DNA of 12,249 nucleotides from Saprospirales bacterium (GTDB taxonomy: Bacteria; Bacteroidota; Bacteroidia; Chitinophagales; Saprospiraceae): NCBI GenBank assembly GCA_003448025.1, contig DLXL01000354.1, forward strand, positions 2,108-14,356, in the 5' to 3' direction. A model generated the notes under the pieces. The model was given only the letters and a program-made list of their open reading frames with translations. It was not told where the DNA came from and searched no databases. Below are positions 1 through 6,743 of this stretch, in pieces. Within the stretch, counting starts at the first letter, position 1. Each line of letters begins with the position of its first letter. The position numbers and the translations under genes were made by a program.

Positions 1-2384
1 CTATTATCCTTAACCTCAAGCTCGTTTTCAGCTGAATTGAAGGTTCCATGAATACCGAACCCGTAATCAGGGCCTCCATTGGTGGCTATATCATTTTGCT
101 TGATATTACCACTAATTCTGCCCGTTACGCCGGTAAACAGTTCGTAACCGCCTGCCAGGTTTTCGGTTCTGATACTGGAAATACTAGTGTTTATGGGCGG
201 CACCGCAGCTGAGGCCGTAAGGGTATGATGGCCGCTGTAGATGAAATCCTTCACCGCTACTGACCTCGAATCCTGCCCATTAAAATCGGAAAAGTGCATG
301 TAATCCAGATCCAGCGCGGAAACAGGGGCGCTAAATTGCCTGAAGTCGATCCCTATGCCTGCCTCGCCAGGAAGGTTATTGGGCACACCCAGGACAGGTT
401 GATAATTTTTCAGATCACGAATCTCGAAACCTCTCACTTTCAGGCTTGTGTTTTCAAAATGGAAACCTTGTTCGTAGTTTCGGATTACATTGCTGTAATC
501 GGTAAAAGTGGAAGGAACAATATCAATGCTCAAAGGAGATGGAACGCCTCTGAAATCAATGGCATTCACCGCGTCGCAGCCACAAATCAGCGTTTCATGC
601 GGTGCTCCGTCCATCGTAAGATGGTGAAAACCGGTAAATGTTACTTTCTGTCGCTCGGATTTGATGGCATAGTAGTTATTCAAATATTCATGATAATAAC
701 TGGTCAAAACCGGATATGGAGCGCCCACGATTTCCGTTGGAGTAGCATATCGAACGGCATAATCGGCATCCATGTTCTTGCCATAAATCAGGAGAATCCT
801 GGTCAGACCCTGCGAGCGGATTCCCTTCCAGCGGCAACACCCACCGCCTATAGGAAGTCGTGCGGCACTCTGGAGCGTTCTTGATCTAAGCATAAATGCC
901 ATCTGAGTCCCTGTGCCTGATCCATCTACAAAGATTTCGGCATCCTTTGCCATATTCCAGGTACCTGTGCCGGTTAAAAAAATGGTAGGCTTGTTAATCC
1001 TGATTGTTCCTTCAATAAGAAGCGGATGGGTAGCGTCTCCTGATTCGTAATCGTCAATGAATTCACGTACCGTCTCGCCCGTAAAAGGCAGAATGTCGTC
1101 AATATTGAGCGTTCCACCAGGCACCCCCAGGTAAGCCCCTGGCTCGTGGCTTGCACATGCCGTAAAGGTCTTAGTCTCATTGCAGCATGTAATGGTATGG
1201 GTCACACACACCTCTCCGTTCTCATCAAAAAAATTGGTGAAGCGGTGGGGAGGAGGATTGGGGCCTTCAAATATTGTTCCATCGCTAAACTCCCAAAGAT
1301 GGGTTGTGGAGAGGCTTGCATTCGGACAAGCCACGTTGGATATTTCATATTCGGGATTAATGCAAGAGGTGCCTGGCAATATGGCATTGAGTTCGAATTC
1401 AGGGTTTAGACAACAGGCTGGAAGACAAACCAATTCCATACACTTCACTATTTCATCGGGAAACGGCTCATAGATATAACTCACTTCGTAGCAGCCACTA
1501 CTCGGATAAGTGTGCAGCACTGGAGAACTATTGACAACTTCGCTGGTACCATCGCCATACTCCACCGTAATAGGAAACAAGGCTGGATCCAGATCAAACT
1601 CTAGGGTGGCTATCCAACAAGGGGCAATAGCAGTTAAATGAACAACGTCGCCTGAGCAACAGTTCATGATTTCTATCTTATAACAACAGGTCACAAAGCC
1701 GGTCTCCGTGTTGGGAATTAAATAGGTAAGGCAGACTTCATAACTGCCCTCCTGGGCATAAGTATGGGTCAGAGTACTACTGGAGGATTGTACTGCCGGA
1801 CTCCCATCCCCAAACGTAATCACATAAGTGAAAAAGGGATTGCTTAAATAAGGCAAATCAATCGTTATATCCGCTTCAAAGCGGCAATTTTCATTGGTAG
1901 CGGTCACGGCATCCTCAATGCAATAAGTTTCCGGGTCCAGGATACTCACAAATTGATTGCACTCCATGTCATTCAAATAGTGAATAATTTCAAAAGGAGG
2001 AGTTGCGGTAGCCGGAATAGTCCAGCAGGCGGTTGGTCCGAATGCGGTTAAAGGTGGCATGCTGCCATAGTGAACCTCCCAGAATTGACCCGGGGAAGGA
2101 CTGATAGACTGAACACAAATCTGATAGGCGCCATTGGGTAATTCAACGGCTTTTGTGATGATAAAACTGGAACAGTTGTCGTCGTTTGCGGAGACATCAG
2201 GGCTGGACTCCGGCAGGATGATTTCAGCACATTTTGTTCGGCCAGGATCCCATTCAAAGACATAGGGCGCCTTGTTGGTCGCCAGGTTTGCAATGAAATG
2301 ATCAGAAGCATGTACTATTGGGTTTACCATAATAATAATGGTCAGTACACAAAGATAGAGGGTGAGAAGATTAAATTGTTTCAT
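1..2384 (-). CDS. Secreted PKD-repeat surface protein, C-terminus beyond window
   Basis: I read this frame codon by codon from the ATG at 2384-2382 to the window edge and found no stop (794 codons), so the gene is partial at its C-terminus. The first ~26 residues are a signal peptide (start MKQFNLLTLYLCVLTIII, likely cleavage after VHA). Three PKD-like modules follow, recognised by FGDGS at residues 191-195, YGDGT at 276-280 and WEFSDGT at 364-370. The first two carry the usual downstream HTY; the third has HRF. Cysteines are frequent and often paired near module ends (TCCYKIEIMNCC, CLPACC, TCCNET), suggesting disulfides in an extracellular protein. From about residue 430 the sequence changes to Gly/Thr/Ile-rich stretches (GTIRINKPTIFLTGTGTW, CCRWKGIRSQG) resembling the parallel beta-helix regions of large Bacteroidota surface proteins. 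A T9SS tail beyond the edge is likely but not visible. Adhesion or matrix binding is inference; no catalytic motif was recognised. Confidence 0.85.
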   Translation of the reverse strand, partial: MKQFNLLTLYLCVLTIIIMVNPIVHASDHFIANLATNKAPYVFEWDPGRTKCAEIILPESSPDVSANDDNCSSFIITKAVELPNGAYQICVQSISPSPGQFWEVHYGSMPPLTAFGPTACWTIPATATPPFEIIHYLNDMECNQFVSILDPETYCIEDAVTATNENCRFEADITIDLPYLSNPFFTYVITFGDGSPAVQSSSSTLTHTYAQEGSYEVCLTYLIPNTETGFVTCCYKIEIMNCCSGDVVHLTAIAPCWIATLEFDLDPALFPITVEYGDGTSEVVNSSPVLHTYPSSGCYEVSYIYEPFPDEIVKCMELVCLPACCLNPEFELNAILPGTSCINPEYEISNVACPNASLSTTHLWEFSDGTIFEGPNPPPHRFTNFFDENGEVCVTHTITCCNETKTFTACASHEPGAYLGVPGGTLNIDDILPFTGETVREFIDDYESGDATHPLLIEGTIRINKPTIFLTGTGTWNMAKDAEIFVDGSGTGTQMAFMLRSRTLQSAARLPIGGGCCRWKGIRSQGLTRILLIYGKNMDADYAVRYATPTEIVGAPYPVLTSYYHEYLNNYYAIKSERQKVTFTGFHHLTMDGAPHETLICGCDAVNAIDFRGVPSPLSIDIVPSTFTDYSNVIRNYEQGFHFENTSLKVRGFEIRDLKNYQPVLGVPNNLPGEAGIGIDFRQFSAPVSALDLDYMHFSDFNGQDSRSVAVKDFIYSGHHTLTASAAVPPINTSISSIRTENLAGGYELFTGVTGRISGNIKQNDIATNGGPDYGFGIHGTFNSAENELEVKDN

Positions 2385-2500
2385 AAAAATTTAGGTATTT
2401 GAGAAAATTTGTGAACAAAAGAGTGATCTAGAGTGTGTCTGAAAAACATTCACCGGGCTGAAAATGCATCTTTTGAAACCTGCCTTTCGCGTCTTTTACC

Positions 2501-2595
2501 GCCGCGCATGGTGTTTTCACCAAGTGCAATGCCATCGGGTTGTTTTGCCAATGCATTCACTCCACAGTGTGCTTGGTGAAAACACCAAGCACGGC
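2501..2595. repeat. Inverted pair of 24-bp palindromic repeats
   Basis: The arms 2501-2524 and 2572-2595 are reverse complements at 22 of 24 positions, separated by 47 nt. Each arm is itself palindromic. At 2569-2592 GTGCTTGGTG and CACCAAGCAC form a perfect 10-bp stem with an AAAA loop. At 2504-2527 the equivalent hairpin has a TTTT loop and 8 of 10 pairs. The structure resembles a REP/BIME-type intergenic element or a double operator. It is not a typical terminator because no T-run follows either hairpin. Confidence 0.75.
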
Positions 2596-2750
2596 ACAAA
2601 CAAGTTAAAGGGCAAGTCAATTCTGCCGCGCTTGGGTCTGTTGACCCTGCGAGCAGCCAGGCACTGGTGAGTGGCTCCTGGTCCAGGTTAATGAGTACAG
2701 TAGTTAGCCACACACGGAAGTTGAGCTAGGTCAAGACCTGTCTCAATGAA

Positions 2751-2773
2751 GTTGAAAGCCCCAGGCGCGGCGG
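2751..2773. repeat. Copy of GC-rich intergenic motif (GTTGAAA / CAGGCGCGGCGG)
   Basis: GTTGAAA at 2751-2757 is followed after 4 nt by CAGGCGCGGCGG at 2762-2773. The same two blocks, 3 nt apart and on the opposite strand, occur at 6279-6300. The two copies are therefore inverted with respect to each other and bracket the outer-membrane protein, protease and HTH genes. A related, more diverged copy overlaps the left palindrome arm at 2494-2521. Confidence 0.55.
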
Positions 2774-2842
2774 CGGGATGCCGGAGTACTATTGGGGGAA
2801 GACCGGAAGAGGCGGAAGTTTGTATGTATTAAATGGCCAATC

Positions 2843-3445
2843 TTAAAACCTAAAACCAATCCTGTAGGATAAAAGCAATTGATTGCGATCGCCACCAGAA
2901 AACATCCGGGCATACTCGCAATCAAGTTCTCCAAAGAAACGCCAGATGATGGGGTGCTGGATAGCAGCTCCCAATTTTGCACCTATTTTGCCGTACTCCT
3001 TGCTGCCTCCAATGCCCTCCCGCCATCCATTACTATGAGGGAGGGAAGCATAATGCTCCACTTTGTATCCAACCATGTTGTAACGGATACCAGCTTTTGC
3101 CGTAGCAGAAATAGACCATTTGGAAATTCGATAACCCAGGTCGGCGCTGAATGTTTTCTGTACCCGCCACATGATGGTATTATTTTCAAGCTTTTTAAGC
3201 CTTGGGAGATAGTCAAACCCACACTGGATATAATTCAAACCAACGCTTAGATTCTTACCCAAAAGTCGCGTGTAATTAAGCGAAATATTTTTCCCTTTAG
3301 TAAAGGGTGAGATACTGAATGCACTAGTATCAAAAAACTCTCCTCCGGTAAAGTAGCCCAGGCTCAATTCATTGTTAAATTGCTTTTGAGCTTGGGAGAG
3401 AAATGCCGTGGTCAGAAAAGCTAAGCATAAAAGGAGGTTTTTCAT
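2843..3445 (-). CDS. Small outer-membrane beta-barrel-like protein
   Basis: This 200-residue protein starts with a clear signal peptide (MKNLLLCLAFLTTAFLSQAQ, cleavage after about residue 20). The rest alternates polar and aromatic residues as in transmembrane beta strands (NELSLGYFTGGEFF, NISLNYTRLLG, LSVGLNYIQCGFDY, FSADLGYRISKWSIS). It ends in YRIGFRF, with the terminal Phe typical of outer-membrane barrels. The length would suit an 8-strand barrel. Its ATG lies one base after the TAG of the M4 protease gene, so translation is probably coupled and the two share a transcript. No enzymatic motif is visible. It could be an outer-membrane partner of the protease or an unrelated passenger in the operon. 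The family is not recognised beyond a generic outer-membrane beta-barrel. Confidence 0.8.
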   Translation of the reverse strand: MKNLLLCLAFLTTAFLSQAQKQFNNELSLGYFTGGEFFDTSAFSISPFTKGKNISLNYTRLLGKNLSVGLNYIQCGFDYLPRLKKLENNTIMWRVQKTFSADLGYRISKWSISATAKAGIRYNMVGYKVEHYASLPHSNGWREGIGGSKEYGKIGAKLGAAIQHPIIWRFFGELDCEYARMFSGGDRNQLLLSYRIGFRF

Positions 3446-3446
3446 A

Positions 3447-5774
3447 CTATTTTGTTTTTACAAATCGTTTAGTAATGATTTCACTACCAAGATTTATGGT
3501 GAGATAATAGGTGCCGTTTGCAAGTTTCGATAGATCTATCACTGTAGAACTCCCGGTAGGTAATATTTCAAGTACCTCACTTCCAAGGTAAGAATGCACA
3601 CTGATTAAGCCGGTAATTTTTTCAGGATGCAAAATATTAATTTTGTCGAAAGCTGGGTTGGGAAATATGGTCACCTTTTCGGAAATTTTATTCGAATCTT
3701 GATTTTGCAAGTCTCTTTCCTCTCCATTATGTCCACAAAGTCCCTCACAAATAACACCACCGTTGTGAATTTTTACAGAAAACTGGGCGCTTCCACCTAA
3801 TGAAGATGTCACTCCAATTACTGCTGTGGCTGGATAACCGCCTGGTGGATTGTAATTCCCCAAACTTGTAATCTTTAGGTTCTTATTACCTGGGCCGGAG
3901 GTTACACCTGTCCATGATGCTGGATACGTCCAAGAAAATATGGCCCCTGGCAAATCGGTGGCACTATAATGGTATGGAAATGTGGTGAAATCTGTGCAAA
4001 TGATCCTTTCTCCATTAATTGTTAAACAAGATCCAGAGTAAGGAACGCCCACTCCAACTGCAGCCCAGGCATTAGTGGTTTGTATGACCTCGTTTGAACA
4101 GATCCCGTAGAGTTGTTTGGCCGCGCTAATGGCGCCCAACCGGGCAGCGGGGTGATTGGCGTTCGACCCAATAAAAAAAGTAAGGTTGGTATAGGCAATA
4201 CGGGCCGCTTTATCAATTCCAATACCTTGAACACTTACGCCGTTCTGTGTTCCTCCTTCTGATAAAAGGTAGAACCAACGATTCTGAACTCCTGAATTGA
4301 TGTGAACACCGCAGTAATCATTTCCAGCAGGAGGTGCAGATGAAGAAGGAACACAACCAACGGTATTAAACCATAGCGGATCCGTAAAATAAGTGCTAGG
4401 TTGAGGTGGAACGCTGTTGGCGGGCGTTTGCATATCCCGACTAATAAAACCGCGATCTTCGCCAATAGTCCAGTTAAGAACGCCTCCACGTGCAAAACGC
4501 TCTATCATTGTGCCAAAGATATCTGAAAAAGATTCACTCAATGCGCCAGATTCACCCTCGTAGAGAAGTTTTGCCGTTCGATTGGTAACGCCATGAGTGA
4601 ACTCATGCCCCGATATATCAAGAGTCGCATAACTTACTCCTGCGGGGATGGGACCTGTTCCATCTGAAGTTCCAATGGTAATAAAATCTGCATTTTGAAT
4701 AAATTGCCATCGAGCATTGTTTTCAAGGTGAATTGAGTTGCCCAAAACCCTGACTTTTGCATTGTTATTATCCATACCCTTCCTTCCATAAATATCTTTG
4801 AAAAAATCCCATGAACGACTCACTGCCCAATGGGCGCCTGTAGTTGCTACTGTGCCTGGATCGGTTCCCCAGTTATCGTCATTATCAAAAACACAAAAAA
4901 GGTTACCCCACCCTTGACCTGAGGCGTGATTTCTGGTGTCTATTTTTTTTCCGTTATCATCTGTTTCTAAATGATGATGGCCATGAAACAGGCCACCAAC
5001 CCATTTTGTATCAATTATTTGGGTTCCGTCAAATGGCGTACCAGCTGGACCGTTGTCGCATCCCCGTTCCCTTGTCTTAAGAACAATGCCGGAATTGGCA
5101 TCAACAAAAACAGATTTATGGCTGCTGGGGGTCAAAGCAAGAATCTCAAACTGCCAGGTAAGACGATAGTTATTTGTTTCAAATGCGGTCCCCGGTAAAT
5201 TAGTCAGTATTAATCTTCCCATGGGGTAATAAGTGGCACTAGAATCACCAGTGTCGTCTTTAAGCCCCTGCTCCCAATTGGAGTTTTGCCAGGCATACTC
5301 GCTTGCTCCGATGTAAGCAAGTGCAACGTTAAGGGCTTGGGTTTCTGTATACATTGGTTGTGCATTAAAGTTAAGTCCTTCAATGATTTTACCATGTAGC
5401 AGATACACATAACAGTCTTTCACGTGCTCAAAGATTTCTCCGCCCTCAACTTCGATATTCTTGTAGAACTGTTGGTATCTGTTGTGGGTATTACCTTGTT
5501 CGTCTACCTCAGACTTTACAAGTACCATGTTATCATTGGCAGAAAGCCCTGCAGCTGAAGCCTGTTCGCTAAATAGTTGTCCTTCTTTCAGGTCAGACGA
5601 ATTTTTAAAGAACAACCAACCTTGAGGATCGCTGCTTTCAATTCGGTCTTGAATAAAGGTATTGCCAGCTTGTAAAAGTGTCGGAGTGGTGGTGGTTTGG
5701 GCGCTAGCCATATCTATAGCCAAAAGAGATGCAAATAGCGATAAAACCAGGGAAAAACATTGAAGCTGTTTCAT
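3447..5774 (-). CDS. Secreted M4 (thermolysin-type) zinc metalloprotease with T9SS tail
   Basis: A 775-residue exported zinc endopeptidase. I take the ATG at 5774-5772, because it opens directly into the signal peptide MKQLQCFSLVLSLFASLL ending at ASAQ; an in-frame ATG at 5822 would only add 16 residues ahead of it. An FTP/PepSY-type propeptide (about 60-220) should keep the enzyme inactive until secretion. The M4 catalytic region (about 240-578) has HEFTH at 390-394, the third zinc ligand E414 in GALSESFSDIFG, 24 residues after H390 as in thermolysin, and the active-site His H491 in GVHINSGVQN. An Ig/PKD-like module follows (about 580-690). The last ~77 residues, from KVTIFPNPAFDK at about 700, form a Por-secretion T9SS domain ending RFVKTK. 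The enzyme is therefore expected to be exported by the type IX system and to be surface-bound or released. All catalytic residues are present. The substrate is unknown; general protein degradation is likely. Confidence 0.95.
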   Translation of the reverse strand: MKQLQCFSLVLSLFASLLAIDMASAQTTTTPTLLQAGNTFIQDRIESSDPQGWLFFKNSSDLKEGQLFSEQASAAGLSANDNMVLVKSEVDEQGNTHNRYQQFYKNIEVEGGEIFEHVKDCYVYLLHGKIIEGLNFNAQPMYTETQALNVALAYIGASEYAWQNSNWEQGLKDDTGDSSATYYPMGRLILTNLPGTAFETNNYRLTWQFEILALTPSSHKSVFVDANSGIVLKTRERGCDNGPAGTPFDGTQIIDTKWVGGLFHGHHHLETDDNGKKIDTRNHASGQGWGNLFCVFDNDDNWGTDPGTVATTGAHWAVSRSWDFFKDIYGRKGMDNNNAKVRVLGNSIHLENNARWQFIQNADFITIGTSDGTGPIPAGVSYATLDISGHEFTHGVTNRTAKLLYEGESGALSESFSDIFGTMIERFARGGVLNWTIGEDRGFISRDMQTPANSVPPQPSTYFTDPLWFNTVGCVPSSSAPPAGNDYCGVHINSGVQNRWFYLLSEGGTQNGVSVQGIGIDKAARIAYTNLTFFIGSNANHPAARLGAISAAKQLYGICSNEVIQTTNAWAAVGVGVPYSGSCLTINGERIICTDFTTFPYHYSATDLPGAIFSWTYPASWTGVTSGPGNKNLKITSLGNYNPPGGYPATAVIGVTSSLGGSAQFSVKIHNGGVICEGLCGHNGEERDLQNQDSNKISEKVTIFPNPAFDKINILHPEKITGLISVHSYLGSEVLEILPTGSSTVIDLSKLANGTYYLTINLGSEIITKRFVKTK

Positions 5775-5812
5775 AAATAAACCAGTTTGAGAATGAAGAA
5801 AAATGTATGTCT

Positions 5813-5845
5813 CAAAGGTCAATACAAATTTCGTTCACCTCAAAA
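5813..5845 (-). promoter_or_regulatory. Putative promoter of the M4 protease operon
   Basis: Read on the minus strand, TTTTG (5841-5845) is followed after 20 nt by GACCTTTG (5813-5820). The second box matches the Bacteroidota -7 consensus TAnnTTTG except at the first base, and the spacing suits the -33 TTTG box. Transcription would start about 30-35 nt before the protease ATG at 5774. Confidence 0.4.
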
Positions 5846-5846
5846 G

Positions 5847-5879
5847 GACAACATCGGACAAAAAAAGACAACATCGGAC
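5847..5879. repeat. Two 13-bp direct repeats upstream of the protease promoter
   Basis: GACAACATCGGAC occurs exactly at 5847-5859 and again at 5867-5879, a 20-bp period (close to two DNA turns), separated by an A-run. The pair sits immediately upstream of the putative -33 box of the protease promoter. That is where an activator bound as a dimer to same-face direct repeats would lie. Binding is inference; the repeats are seen directly. Confidence 0.7.
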
Positions 5880-5901
5880 CATGAAGATTTTTCAATCCAT
5901 T

Positions 5902-6096
5902 TTACGTCTCTGAATCCTTCGATTCTGTTTCAGATGAGTTCCTGGAATTTAATTCGACCAGTAGTTTTTCCCAAACGCTTGGGGGCATCGCCGTTTTATC
6001 CCATTTGAATCCGATTTTTTTCATGTAGCGACCCAGCGTTTTAGGGTGAATTTGAAGTTCCTGGGCAAGTGTTATTCTGCTTTTAAAAGGTTTCAT
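5902..6096 (-). CDS. Small helix-turn-helix DNA-binding protein
   Basis: A 64-residue basic protein. Residues ~7-29 (ITLAQELQIHPKTLGRYMKK) read as a helix-turn-helix: a helix with LAQELQ, the turn at IHP, and a recognition helix KTLGRYMKKIGF. It is followed by a PPSVWEKLLVEL segment and a Ser/Glu-rich tail. Similar very short HTH proteins are scattered in Bacteroidota genomes, often without known targets. The gene ends 127 bp upstream of the M4 protease start, on the same strand, with the paired direct repeats in between, so it is a candidate local regulator. There is no visible terminator between them. An upstream open frame (6093-6368) overlaps its ATG by ATGA, but that frame is mostly repeat DNA and I do not call it a gene. 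Confidence 0.6.
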   Translation of the reverse strand: MKPFKSRITLAQELQIHPKTLGRYMKKIGFKWDKTAMPPSVWEKLLVELNSRNSSETESKDSET

Positions 6097-6668
6097 ATTT
6101 TGAATAGCGTTTTGTGACGTAATAAGAAAGAAACGACCGATACTTCATTATGAAACGATGGCATGATTACCAGTATGTTGGGAACCTTACTGCTTTCTAC
6201 GTCCGATTTTTTGGTCGAATGCACAAATATGCGATAGCGCTCCTCAAAAAAAATATAACACTTTTTGGGGGATTTTCCCCGCCGCGCCTGCTGTTTCAAC
6301 GGCGGGCAAAAGATGTTTTGCCGCGATGCGGCAGGGGGATCTCGCCCTGTCTCCTGGGCTACCAACATTTAGGGGCTAACGCCCCGGGGCGCTGCGCCTG
6401 GGACTGAATAACAGCATATACCCACATTTTATAGGTAATCCTTAGCGTTGAAACGAGCGGTTACAAAATGTTAGGTGTGTTTCCGGGTAACCTTAACAGC
6501 AGCATATGACTTGTGTACATTCAGCAGGTTTTGGGAAACCTTACAGGCCCGAAAAAATATCCAGTAGTGTGCCAATTTTCTCTAATTACATGTCACCTAA
6601 AAATAACAAAATATTATCTCCCGCCGCAGATACCATATTCATAAAGTCTCCGAAATAAATATTACGAG
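6097..6668. other. Gene-free region between HTH gene and gap terminator
   Basis: No supportable gene. About 6100-6270 is AT-rich, 6270-6410 is a GC-rich palindromic island annotated separately, and 6411-6668 is AT-rich with nothing recognisable. Open frames here either read through the palindromic island or lack any protein-like pattern. Confidence 0.5.
6273..6410. repeat. GC-rich palindromic island, likely dispersed intergenic repeat
   Basis: A GC-rich block inside AT-rich DNA. It holds GGCAAAA/TTTTGCC (6305-6311 with 6316-6322, 4-nt loop), CAGGG/CCCTG (6332-6336 with 6345-6349), GGGGC/GCCCC (6372-6376 with 6381-6385) and the 12-bp palindrome CGCCCCGGGGCG (6380-6391). Its left end (6279-6300) repeats, in inverted orientation, the motif at 2751-2773. 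The segment from about 6358 (GGCTACCAACATTTAGGGGC) resembles a type of repetitive intergenic sequence I recall from Bacteroidota genomes; that recollection was not checked. Confidence 0.5.
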
Positions 6669-6718
6669 TACATGAGTAACGAGGTCTGGGCACAGTGCCC
6701 TCCCTCGTCACTCATGTA
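6669..6718 (-). terminator. Strong stem-loop behind gap, probable terminator
   Basis: Arms 6669-6684 and 6703-6718 pair over 16 positions with a single mismatch on the plus strand; in minus-strand RNA that position becomes a G-U pair, giving a full 16-bp stem. A second stem inside (GGGCA 6688-6692 with TGCCC 6696-6700, 3-nt loop) extends it. It starts 25 bp after the gap stop codon. The T-run that follows on the minus strand is poor, so it may act partly as a 3'-end stabiliser rather than a classical intrinsic terminator. A third, direct imperfect copy of the arm lies at 6727-6741. Confidence 0.65.
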
Positions 6719-6743
6719 TTTATGTACTCTTCACTCACGTACT

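Larger units (their letters stand above)
2385..2842. other. Gene-free region with palindromes and GC-rich motif copies
   Basis: No convincing gene lies in these 458 bases. Short open frames on both strands share the peptide RAWCFHQ and then LGENT, which is a by-product of the inverted repeat they cover. The region contains the palindromic pair at 2501-2595 and three copies of the motif GCCGCGCNTGG (2501-2511, 2625-2635, and reverse-complemented at 2761-2771). It separates the outer-membrane protein gene from the PKD gene, both on the minus strand. I found no clear Bacteroidota promoter box directly upstream of the PKD gene. Confidence 0.6.

Noticed and set aside
294..884. 196-codon plus-strand open frame
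   Set aside because: Antisense to the PKD protein, whose minus frame is open throughout and has a signal peptide and domains.
2450..2713. Open frames on both strands sharing RAWCFHQ and LGENT
   Set aside because: The shared peptides arise because both strands read through the same inverted repeat; no gene is supported.
5847..5879. Start of a CRISPR array
   Set aside because: Only two 13-bp repeats with a 7-nt A-rich gap; repeat and spacer lengths do not fit CRISPR.
6201..6207. GTCCGAT as a third copy of the protease operator repeat
   Set aside because: Only 7 of 13 bases match and it is over 300 bp away; chance is likely.
6093..6368. 91-codon minus-strand frame overlapping the HTH start by ATGA
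   Set aside because: The overlap looks like translational coupling, but the N-terminal half reads through the palindromic GC island and the rest is not protein-like.
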